Assembly: GCA_046155505.1 (NCBI GenBank)
Contig: JBJXFK010000353.1
Coordinates: forward strand, 1-19,971
Origin: JBJXFK01 sp046155505
Lineage (GTDB): Bacteria > Planctomycetota > Phycisphaerae > UBA1845 > Fen-1342
Direction: 5' to 3'
DNA: 19,971 bases
Under the pieces are notes generated by a model. It saw nothing but the letters and a program-made list of their open reading frames with translations, was not told the DNA's origin and did not search any database. The position numbers and the translations under genes were made by a program. Below are positions 14,214 through 19,971 of this stretch, piece after piece (within the stretch, counting starts at the first letter, position 1; each line of letters opens with the position of its first letter).

Positions 14214-14887
14214 CACGGCCCTCGTTGCAGTTGCGTGGCGATGCGGGAGAGGCGACGCATCGCGGTGAGCAAACTGCCAGCGATGATAACGAGGAGCGTG
14301 AGTGCAACCAGCGATATTGAGGTGGTGCCGAGCGCGAGCGCGTGCAGCCATGTGGGCGAGACGGTCAGCCAGAGACAGAGGGCGGTAACGAGGGCCATCC
14401 GGTGTTGCTTGGCCATCGGGCCGCAATAGTCGTGCGGAGCGCCTGCGGACTTGCCGGCCGTGCGGATGTATGCGGTGAGCATGGCGGCGAGAGCGGCGAT
14501 CCAGCCGAGTAGCGGGTTGCCGCCGAGGGCGTAGCCGAGGCCGACGAGGACGGCGGTGTCGGAGACGCGATCAGGGACTTCGTTGTAGAGCTCGCCGACG
14601 CGGCTGGCGGTCTGCGAGCGTATGGCGACCATGCCGTCGAAGAGGTTGGCGAGCAGGCGCGTTTGAATCAGTAAAGCGGCGATGGGCCAGAGGATGCGCG
14701 CGAATTGTGGGAACGCGGTGGTGAGCATGAGCGCTGCCCCTGCCGCAAGGCCGGTGACCATCCCAGCGATGGAGATGGTGTTTGCCGTGATGCGCGCGTT
14801 GGCGAGGCGCGCGGCGATCGCCGACGCCCAGCGTGTTTCGCGGGCGGCGATCGGGCGACGCTCGTGTGGTGCGTAGGGATCAGGCAC
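14213..14887 (-). CDS. CDP-alcohol phosphatidyltransferase family membrane protein, divergent active site
   Basis: From the GTG at 14887 the product has 224 residues with several hydrophobic helices. The family motif is recognisable as NLFDGMVAI followed by VGELYNEVPDRVSD. Compared with the textbook DxxDGxxAR...GxxxDxxxD pattern, the first and third Asp are Asn and the Arg is shifted by one, while the second and fourth Asp remain. Such enzymes swap CMP of CDP-diacylglycerol for an alcohol headgroup (glycerol phosphate, serine, inositol phosphate). The headgroup here is unknown, and the variant motif may define a YnbA-like subfamily. The start overlaps the stop of the DNA methyltransferase gene by eight bases (GTGCCTGA); another GTG two codons upstream (14893) is an alternative. 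The gene runs straight into cdsA with a one-base overlap. No clear SD is seen, which fits coupled re-initiation. Confidence 0.82.
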   Translation of the reverse strand: MPDPYAPHERRPIAARETRWASAIAARLANARITANTISIAGMVTGLAAGAALMLTTAFPQFARILWPIAALLIQTRLLANLFDGMVAIRSQTASRVGELYNEVPDRVSDTAVLVGLGYALGGNPLLGWIAALAAMLTAYIRTAGKSAGAPHDYCGPMAKQHRMALVTALCLWLTVSPTWLHALALGTTSISLVALTLLVIIAGSLLTAMRRLSRIATQLQRGP

Positions 14888-15962
14888 GGACACGCTGCGG
14901 CTCGGGGACGGCGGCGAATAGCTCGTCGCTGGTGGTCGAGATGGCGCGCCGTGTGCGTGGGCGGCGCGCGGTGGGCGCGCGCTCAGCTTGGCCGTTGCGC
15001 TCGCTTTCGATTTGCTTGCGTTCGTTGACTTCTTCGAGCGTGCGCCCGTGGCCGGTTTTCGGTGCACTGAGGGCTGAGTTCTCGGGCCCGACGAGCGGGT
15101 CGCCGGGATTGATGCCTTCGAGCCGCTCGTTGATGCGCTTGGCGTATTCCTCGGAGAGTTCGAATCCGAGGAACTGGCGGCCGAGTTTCTTTGCCACGGC
15201 GAGCGTCGTGCCGCTGCCGCCGAAGGGGTCTAGCACAACGTCGCCGGGGTTGGAGCTGGCCTTGATGATGCGGCCGAGAAGTTGCTCGGGCATCTGGCAG
15301 CCATGCCAGCCGCGGCGTTCGCCGAACGTGCCGGCGACGCGCGAGTAGAACCACGTATCGCGATCGGACGAGAAGTGGTGAGGGATGTCCTGCGGGCGGA
15401 CGATGAAGCCGTCGAACATGGGCGTTTCAGGCGGGATCATCCAGGTGTCGTCGGGCGTACGACCCTTCGCGTCGGCGCGCTTGTCGCCATAGACGAGCTG
15501 GCGAGCCGACGGCACGCGGATGTCGTCGATGTTGAACGTGAAGTTCTTCGCGTCCTTGACGAATTGGAAGATGTGCGCGTGGCTGCGGGTGAATTTGTAT
15601 TTGCAGTGGACGCCGAAGGTGTAGAACCAGATCACCCAGCTACGGCAGGTGAGGCCGAGCTCGCGGGTACACATGACTTTGAGTTCGGCGGCGTATTCGT
15701 CGCCGATGGCGAGCCAGAATGTGCCGGTGGGCTTGAGGACGCGCTGCACGCCGGCGATCCACTGTTTGGACCACGCGAGATACTCGTCGGCCTTGCGGCG
15801 GTCGTCGTATTCGTCGTAGTCGTAGCCGATGTTGAACGGCGGATCGGCGAAGGCGAGGTCGACGGAGCCCTCGGGTAGCGCGGCCATCCCGGCGATGCAG
15901 TCGCCCTGGTGGAGGCGGTTGAGCGATGCCGCGATATTGTCGGATGCGCCGGGCGTGGGCAT
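14880..15962 (-). CDS. Site-specific DNA methyltransferase, beta-class amino-methyltransferase (N6-adenine or N4-cytosine)
   Basis: The 360-residue product has the motif order of beta-class enzymes. Catalytic motif IV, ADPPFNIGYDY, is near the N-terminus (39-49, after GDCIAGMAALPEGSVDLAF). The target-recognition region lies in the middle. The S-adenosylmethionine-binding motif I, VVLDPFGGSGTT, is near the C-terminus (242-253), preceded by MPEQLLGRIIKASSNPGD. DPPFN favours N6-adenine methylation, but N4-cytosine cannot be excluded. A basic, low-complexity tail of about 60 residues follows. The ATG at 15962 has GAGGA five to six bases upstream; a longer frame to 16172 runs through repeat DNA and is rejected. 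No restriction endonuclease gene is adjacent, so it is probably an orphan methylase with a regulatory or replication role. It is oddly joined by overlapping codons to phospholipid genes. Confidence 0.92.
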   Translation of the reverse strand: MPTPGASDNIAASLNRLHQGDCIAGMAALPEGSVDLAFADPPFNIGYDYDEYDDRRKADEYLAWSKQWIAGVQRVLKPTGTFWLAIGDEYAAELKVMCTRELGLTCRSWVIWFYTFGVHCKYKFTRSHAHIFQFVKDAKNFTFNIDDIRVPSARQLVYGDKRADAKGRTPDDTWMIPPETPMFDGFIVRPQDIPHHFSSDRDTWFYSRVAGTFGERRGWHGCQMPEQLLGRIIKASSNPGDVVLDPFGGSGTTLAVAKKLGRQFLGFELSEEYAKRINERLEGINPGDPLVGPENSALSAPKTGHGRTLEEVNERKQIESERNGQAERAPTARRPRTRRAISTTSDELFAAVPEPQRVRA

Positions 15963-16011
15963 GTAGGTTCCTCGGTTTGCGATCGTGAAACGGGTTCGCC
16001 GAACACCAGTA

Positions 16012-16040
16012 ATGGTATGGGGTGGGTAAATTGAATACAA
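16012..16040 (-). promoter_or_regulatory. Weak candidate promoter for the methyltransferase operon
   Basis: Minus-strand TTGTAT (16035-16040) and TACCAT (16012-16017) are 17 bases apart, with a predicted leader of about 43 bases. The hexamers match three and four of six consensus bases, so confidence is low. Confidence 0.22.
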
Positions 16041-16080
16041 GATGAAGTTGCGTCGCGGGTGGCCCGACGACGAGCGCGAA

Positions 16081-16146
16081 GGGTGGGCATCGCCCACCAA
16101 TTCGCGCGTGCCTGCGTATCCCGCGATTGGCGGGCGGTGCCCACCC
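16081..16146. repeat. Foldback repeat of GGTGGGC palindromes (inverted pair)
   Basis: The left arm (16081-16106), beginning GGGTGGGCATCGCCCACCAA, is the near-exact reverse complement of the right arm (16122-16146), ending GGCGGGCGGTGCCCACCC. Each arm is itself a hairpin, GGTGGGC/GCCCACC with a 3-base loop. The whole resembles a small non-coding mobile element or REP-like unit. Confidence 0.75.
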
Positions 16147-16175
16147 GGCGACTCCCAGAACTCCGCCGACATTTT

Positions 16176-16211
16176 CCTGCATATCCCGCGATTGGTGGGC
16201 GGTGCCCACCC
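16176..16211. repeat. Second copy of the GGTGGGC palindrome repeat
   Basis: This 36-base stretch, starting CCTGCATATCCCGCGATTGG, matches 16111-16146 at 34 of 36 positions in the same orientation, 65 bases away. Its hairpin GGTGGGC-GGT-GCCCACC is perfect. The copy ends at the stop codon of the next gene. Confidence 0.8.
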
Positions 16212-17497
16212 TACGGTTTTGCCGACGGTTTTGCCGACGGTTTTGGCGCATCGGCCTTCGCAGCGGGCGCGGCCTTGTCGCGTTGGGCACGGGTCGGGAG
16301 GCGATCGAGCCGCGACTTCAGCGAGTCGAAGATCGAGTCGAGCTGTTTGCGCTGTTTCTCGTTGGTGTTGCCGCCGAGGGCTGTGTTCAGCGCGGCGGAC
16401 GCTTCCGGATCGCCGGGCTTGGCACGCGAGTTGATGAGTCGATGTGCCCGATCAAGCGTTTGTCCGTAGAGCAGCCACGCACGCTGCTCCTGGTCGCTCG
16501 ACAGCGCGAAACGCCGAATGAAGTCGCGCGTGTACGCGGCCCACGGGTCGGTCGGCTGCGCGTTGGCCTTGGCGGCGCTGGCACGCTTGGCGCTGGCTGG
16601 CTGCTGATCGCCGGCGAGGGCCGCGTTTTGGGCGGTCGCGGGATCGACGGGTTGACCGTCGGCCCCCACCTCCGGCTTGCCCGCCCCGCCGCCAGCTGCG
16701 GGCTGAATCGGCTGACCGGTCGCGGGGTCGATGGGTTGCTCGGCGGCCTTGGCAGCTTTTTCGGCGGCGATGCTGTCGAGGGCCAGTTGCCGCTGCGGAA
16801 AGACGCCGGCGACCCAGTCTTTGCCGAGCTTTTCGACCTTTTTGACGCGATTGTCCGCTGCCTCAATGTCCGCTTTCGCCAGCTCACGCTGTTCGGGCGT
16901 CAGCGTTTCGAGGAACTCCGACTTCTTCTGCTCGAATCGCTGCTTGCCGGCGGTAAAGAGCGGGACGGCTTTTTCGGTGAAACGGGCGACCTGCTCGGCT
17001 GTGAACTCTTCGCCGCTGGCACGAGTCTGGATCACCTCAGACGCGATCTCGACAATTACATCGGTGTTCTCGGCGAAGAAGCTCATTGCCTCCTGCATGG
17101 CCATGTATTCAAAATGCTCGGCCTGCTCTTCGGTCAGTTGCCAGCGATCGGAAAGGCGTGCCATGACGGCGTCGGCGCGGCCTTGCATGTCCCACGGCGG
17201 AATGCGCTCGACCTCGGTCATCGTTTCGAGTGCAAATTGGTCGGCCTCGCTATTCCAGCCGTTCACCGCGAAAACCCGTTCCGCCGCAGCTTGGATGTAA
17301 TCGGCCTGCTCGTCCCAGTTGTTGGCGAACTGCTGCGACATTTCGAGCAGTTCCCAGAATCGCGGGTTGATGCGATTCAGCATGTTTTCGCGCCAGCCGA
17401 GATTCGTGTTTTCGGCGGGCTGTTCACGCGTTGGTTGAGCAAACGCGGACGCATGCAACGAGGCGAGAACGCAGGCAAGGCTGATGACAAATCTCAC
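16211..17497 (-). CDS. Secreted protein of unknown function, alpha-helical, Ala/Gln/Lys-rich
   Basis: I do not recognise a family. From a GTG at 17497 the 428-residue product begins MRFVISLACVLASLHASAFA, a clear Sec signal peptide, with AGGAG nine bases before the start. An upstream ATG at 17566 would bury the signal and is rejected. The mature N-terminal half is rich in charged helical segments (for example MLNRINPRFWELLEMSQQFANNW and LTPEQRELAKADIEAADNR) with coiled-coil character. A proline/glycine-rich linker with two related segments (QPIDPATGQPIQPA and QPVDPATAQ) follows, then another helical segment (FALSSDQEQRAWLLYGQTLDRAHRLI) and a lysine-rich tail ending KPSAKPSAKP. It is probably periplasmic. 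The repeated pattern of 'DRWQLTEEQ' and 'FALSSDQEQ' phrases faintly recalls Spy/CpxP-like helical proteins, but I would not assign that. The TAG stop sits at the edge of a repeat element. Confidence 0.82.
   Translation of the reverse strand: MRFVISLACVLASLHASAFAQPTREQPAENTNLGWRENMLNRINPRFWELLEMSQQFANNWDEQADYIQAAAERVFAVNGWNSEADQFALETMTEVERIPPWDMQGRADAVMARLSDRWQLTEEQAEHFEYMAMQEAMSFFAENTDVIVEIASEVIQTRASGEEFTAEQVARFTEKAVPLFTAGKQRFEQKKSEFLETLTPEQRELAKADIEAADNRVKKVEKLGKDWVAGVFPQRQLALDSIAAEKAAKAAEQPIDPATGQPIQPAAGGGAGKPEVGADGQPVDPATAQNAALAGDQQPASAKRASAAKANAQPTDPWAAYTRDFIRRFALSSDQEQRAWLLYGQTLDRAHRLINSRAKPGDPEASAALNTALGGNTNEKQRKQLDSIFDSLKSRLDRLPTRAQRDKAAPAAKADAPKPSAKPSAKP
16213..16244 (-). repeat. 12-bp tandem repeat in the 3' end of the secreted-protein gene
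   Basis: ACGGTTTTGCCG (plus strand) occurs twice in full and once in part. On the coding strand it gives the C-terminal peptide KPSAKPSAKP. Because the period is a multiple of three, copy-number change would lengthen or shorten the tail without a frameshift. Confidence 0.85.
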
Positions 17498-17548
17498 GCG
17501 GACGCACTCCTGACCGCCGAACCGGGCCGCGACGGGACCCGATCCGCA

Positions 17549-17577
17549 ATTATTGGCGGCTTCCACCCGCTCGCCAA
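17549..17577 (-). promoter_or_regulatory. Sigma-70 promoter candidate for the secreted-protein gene
   Basis: Minus-strand TTGGCG (17572-17577) and AATAAT (17549-17554) are separated by 17 bases. Four and five of six bases match consensus. The start would be near 17542, giving a leader of about 44 bases before the GTG at 17497. Confidence 0.5.
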
Positions 17578-17750
17578 GTGCCGATCCGGCAACGAGCTAC
17601 CATGATCTTACGCGGACGTTGGCGGTCGGTTGCAATTCCGGGCCGTTCGGCGAGAATAGAAGGCGTTCGGCGTAAGGATCGAACGGATTCGCGGCGAGAC
17701 GCGCCCGATGGACCCCAGCGGCGTCAACATGCTGCATGCCCCCGCCAGCG

Positions 17751-17779
17751 GTGAACCGAAGTCATTTATTACGAATAAT
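17751..17779 (+). promoter_or_regulatory. Weak promoter candidate for the PHP-domain gene
   Basis: An AT-rich island around 17764-17780 contains AATAAT (17774-17779), with TGAACC (17751-17756) 17 bases upstream. A start near 17786 would give a leader of about 57 bases to the ATG at 17843 and would exclude the ATG at 17708. Confidence 0.22.
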
Positions 17780-17842
17780 TTGCGCGCCCAGCGTAATTCC
17801 CTCACAGGCGGCGACGATTCTCTCGGGCGAAGGCGGTGGACC

Positions 17843-18808
17843 ATGAATGGCATGCTCGAACCGACGCTCGAAATCACGCGAATTCCCGGGCAAAACGCGG
17901 ACGCCGGCGGCTGGACGCGCAAGGCAGGCACGCGCATCGACCTGCATTGCCACAGCACCTTTTCGGACGAGACCATCAAGTATTTGCCGGGGATGATCTT
18001 TCACCCGCTGCTCGAACCCGAGGAAATTTACGACCTCGCCAAGTCGCGCGGGATGAATTTCGTCACGATCACCGATCACGACACGATCGACGGGTGCAAG
18101 GCCCTGCTCGATCGCCGCGGCGATCTGCCCGATTTCATTGTCGCCGAAGAAGTGTCGGTCGCATTTCCGGAGGACGGCACGATCGTCCACGTCAACGTGT
18201 TCGATATCAGCGAAGCCGAGCACGCTGAGATTCAACGGCTGCGCGGCAATCTTTATGAAGTCACCGACTACATGCGGCAGCGCGGCAAACTATTCGTGCT
18301 CAATCACATGACGTGGACCGAGCAGCATCGCGTGCTCAAGACGTGGCAGATCGAGGCGATGCTCGAACGATTCGACGTATTCGAGGGCATCAACGGCACG
18401 CGCAGCTATGCCCACAACGCGTTCGCCTGGTTCGCGACGCAGGGCCGCGAGAAGACGCTGGTCGGCGGCAGCGACAGCCACACCAATCGCGTCGGCACGA
18501 CGTATACGCTGACCGAGGGCACGACGCGCGACGAGGTGCTGGCCTCGATCCGCGGCGGCGAAGCGGCGGCGTGCGGATCGTTCGGCACGCCGGAGAAGTT
18601 TCGCGAGGACGTTTGGCTCGTGTTTCAGAAGAGCGTCGAGCGGCGAATCGAAGACGCGCACAGCTTCTGGTATCGGACGCTATGTCGCACGGTGCGTCGC
18701 GTCGGCGGACTGACGTGTCCGCTGGCCTGCCTAGGCTACCACGCGCGGCAAAACCTACTCATTCGCGAATTTCTGCGCGAGCTGCCGGATCAACCGGTTT
18801 CGGCGTGA
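17843..18808 (+). CDS. PHP-domain metal-dependent phosphoesterase
   Basis: From the ATG at 17843 the 321-residue product carries a complete PHP metal site: His35 and His37 in DLHCHSTFSD, Asp78-His79-Asp80 in ITDHDTIDG, Glu102 in AEEVS, His116 in VHVNVF, His155 in LNHMTW, and Asp211/His213 in GGSDSHTNRVGTTYT. PHP enzymes hydrolyse phosphoesters with a two- or three-metal centre; known members include histidinol phosphatase and 5'-3' exoribonuclease/AMP phosphatase types. The substrate here is unknown. The C-terminal 70 residues are arginine-rich and unlike the core. The frame extends to an ATG at 17708, but that leader (MDPSGVNMLHAPASG) is unlike the family and crosses an AT-rich promoter-like patch, so I favour 17843, with AAGG nine bases upstream. 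It stands alone between divergent and downstream exported-protein genes. Confidence 0.88.
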   Translation: MNGMLEPTLEITRIPGQNADAGGWTRKAGTRIDLHCHSTFSDETIKYLPGMIFHPLLEPEEIYDLAKSRGMNFVTITDHDTIDGCKALLDRRGDLPDFIVAEEVSVAFPEDGTIVHVNVFDISEAEHAEIQRLRGNLYEVTDYMRQRGKLFVLNHMTWTEQHRVLKTWQIEAMLERFDVFEGINGTRSYAHNAFAWFATQGREKTLVGGSDSHTNRVGTTYTLTEGTTRDEVLASIRGGEAAACGSFGTPEKFREDVWLVFQKSVERRIEDAHSFWYRTLCRTVRRVGGLTCPLACLGYHARQNLLIREFLRELPDQPVSA

Positions 18809-18827
18809 TGACGCCTCCGTCTGACGC

Positions 18828-18856
18828 TTGGCCGTCACTCGTTACATTTGCATAAT
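18828..18856 (+). promoter_or_regulatory. Sigma-70 promoter candidate for the FG-GAP protein gene
   Basis: TTGGCC (18828-18833) and CATAAT (18851-18856) are 17 bases apart, matching four and five of six consensus bases. The start near 18863 gives a leader of about 105 bases. No obvious terminator for the PHP gene lies between its stop and this site. Confidence 0.4.
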
Positions 18857-18967
18857 CTTGCCATTCCGCCGCGCCGCTACCGGAATCGGACGGGTACTCG
18901 CCGCTCGACCGTCCACCCCCTCGTAGCCCGCGCGCTCGCGCGTCACCTAATTAGAAAGAGGTTTTCG

Positions 18968-19971
18968 ATGTACAAGATTTTGCAAGCGAGCCCCGTCGTG
19001 ACCCTATTCGGACTACTCGCGCTCGATGCGACAACACGGTCGAGCTACGCCCAATGCGTCGAAGGGTGTACCGCGATTCACACGCTGGTCGGTCAGGCCG
19101 CAGGCGATCTGTTCGGCTGGGAAGCCAAGAATCTCGGCGATGTGGACGGCGATGACGTCAACGATTTCATCGTGTCGGCGAGCGGCCGCGACGAAGGCGG
19201 CAGCAGCTCCGGTAAGGTCTACGTCTACTCTGGGGCGACGGGCGCCGAAATCTGGTCACGTAGCGGCACTGTGGCCGGCGGGCAGTTCGGATTTTCGAGT
19301 AATCGCGTGGGCGATCTCAACGGCGACGGCGCGAGCGAAGTCGTCGTTGGTCAACCGACGGGCGCCAACGGGAGCGTGCGAATTCTCTCGGGCGTTGACG
19401 GCGCGGTCCTGCGCACCATCAACGGCGCGGCGGCCAACGATCAGTTCGGCTATCGCTCGGTCGGCGGCGGCGACGTGAATGGCGACGGCACACCCGACTT
19501 TCTCGTCGGCGCGCCGCGACACGACACCGCTGGCACCAACGCGGGCCGGGTGTATGTGTATTCCGGCGCGGACTTTTCGCTGCTCGGCACGGTCGACGGC
19601 GAGAGCTCGGCCGATCAACACGGTACGGCTCTGGGAATTCTTGGCGATCGCGATTTTGACGGGCGCGACGAAATTGTCGTGTGTGCGAAAAACGCGGGGA
19701 CGACGGCCGGCGGGCGAGCCTATGTGTACACGTATGACGGCAGTGCGTTTGTGCTTCTCGCGACGATTGAGCCGCCGGCGAACTCCGTCGATTTCAGTGA
19801 GTTTTTCTGCAACGGCGGGCATGACATGAATCGCGACGGCGTGCCCGATTTCTACGCCAGCGATTTCCAGACCAACCGGGCGTATGTGTATTCAGGCGCG
19901 ACGTTTGAGCGGCTGGAGACGTTTACTGGCGACGGCAATGGGCAATTCGGCATCGGCGAGCTTTCGCCTGA
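18968..19971 (+). CDS. Exported FG-GAP (integrin-alpha-like) repeat protein, C-terminus beyond the window
   Basis: The frame opens at an ATG with GAGG six bases upstream and runs off the right edge after 334 codons. The N-terminus MYKILQASPVVTLFGLLAL leads to a likely signal cleavage near SYA/QC (about residue 28). At least five FG-GAP-type repeats follow, each with a calcium-binding loop and a hydrophobic strand: GDVDGDDVNDFIVSA, GDLNGDGASEVVVGQ, GDVNGDGTPDFLVGA, GDRDFDGRDEIVVCA and HDMNRDGVPDFYASD. VYVYSGATG strands lie between them. These repeats form a seven-bladed propeller in integrin alpha chains. In planctomycetes they mark large exported or surface proteins of mostly unknown function, often with a dockerin-like tail that would lie outside this window. 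No enzymatic motif is seen. It shares the exported-propeller theme with the dockerin protein at 2504-4834 but no close sequence similarity. Confidence 0.88.
   Translation, partial: MYKILQASPVVTLFGLLALDATTRSSYAQCVEGCTAIHTLVGQAAGDLFGWEAKNLGDVDGDDVNDFIVSASGRDEGGSSSGKVYVYSGATGAEIWSRSGTVAGGQFGFSSNRVGDLNGDGASEVVVGQPTGANGSVRILSGVDGAVLRTINGAAANDQFGYRSVGGGDVNGDGTPDFLVGAPRHDTAGTNAGRVYVYSGADFSLLGTVDGESSADQHGTALGILGDRDFDGRDEIVVCAKNAGTTAGGRAYVYTYDGSAFVLLATIEPPANSVDFSEFFCNGGHDMNRDGVPDFYASDFQTNRAYVYSGATFERLETFTGDGNGQFGIGELSP

Larger units (their letters stand above)
17498..17842. other. Divergent intergenic region between the secreted-protein and PHP genes
   Basis: This 345-base stretch holds promoter candidates for both genes and no convincing additional coding frame. 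It shortens to about 210 bases if the PHP gene starts at 17708. Confidence 0.5.

Noticed and set aside
14880..15962. Restriction-modification system
   Set aside because: Only the methyltransferase is present; both neighbours are unrelated to endonucleases.
16081..16211. Full insertion sequence
   Set aside because: There is no transposase gene and the units are only 36-66 bases, so they are listed as palindromic repeats.
16127..17605. Plus-strand 492-codon frame opposite the secreted-protein gene
   Set aside because: It begins inside palindromic repeats, and the minus frame has a signal peptide, SD and promoter.

Overview
The window looks like chromosomal DNA of a GC-rich, Gram-negative-type member of the Planctomycetota, most likely a Phycisphaerae-like lineage. 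This is inferred from gene content, not from a database search. The main clues are a pseudopilin of the 'FTLIELLVVVAIIALLISILL' type, exported proteins built from beta-propeller-like repeats (one with a C-terminal dockerin), an LpxA lipid A gene, and long intergenic gaps with short palindromic and tandem repeats. No rRNA, tRNA, CRISPR array, prophage or transposase gene was found.

Layout. 1-721 (minus) is the 3'-truncated gene of a secreted cyanophycinase-like peptidase. 815-1843 (minus) is a pseudopilin-like protein. 2504-4834 (minus) is a 776-residue exported repeat protein ending in a dockerin. 5250-6941 and 7124-8971 (both minus) are rpoD and dnaG, a core sigma factor/primase pair. 9499-11058 (plus) is xseA, divergent from dnaG. 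From 15962 down to 11094 there is a run of minus-strand genes: a DNA methyltransferase, a CDP-alcohol phosphatidyltransferase, cdsA, plsC and, after a repeat-rich gap, lpxA. The first three are joined by overlapping stop and start codons, so they probably form one transcription unit that also carries plsC. 16211-17497 (minus) is a secreted protein of unknown function. 17843-18808 (plus) is a PHP-domain phosphoesterase. 18968-19971 (plus) is an exported FG-GAP repeat protein cut by the window edge.

Functional themes. One is replication, transcription and DNA repair (dnaG, rpoD, xseA). Another is envelope lipid synthesis: PlsC acylates lysophosphatidate, CdsA makes CDP-diacylglycerol, the CDP-alcohol transferase attaches a headgroup, and LpxA starts lipid A synthesis. 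The third is exported or surface proteins (cyanophycinase, pseudopilin, dockerin protein, secreted 428-residue protein, FG-GAP protein).

The most unusual non-coding region is 12005-12285, between plsC and lpxA. It holds two hairpins with a nearly invariant C-rich 14-nt loop. Their stems differ in sequence but stay paired, including two double compensatory changes. A small GNRA-loop hairpin lies between them, and ten tandem copies of an octamer follow. Other structured non-coding DNA includes a perfect 19-bp inverted repeat after rpoD and a GGTGGGC palindrome family between the methyltransferase gene and the 428-residue protein gene.
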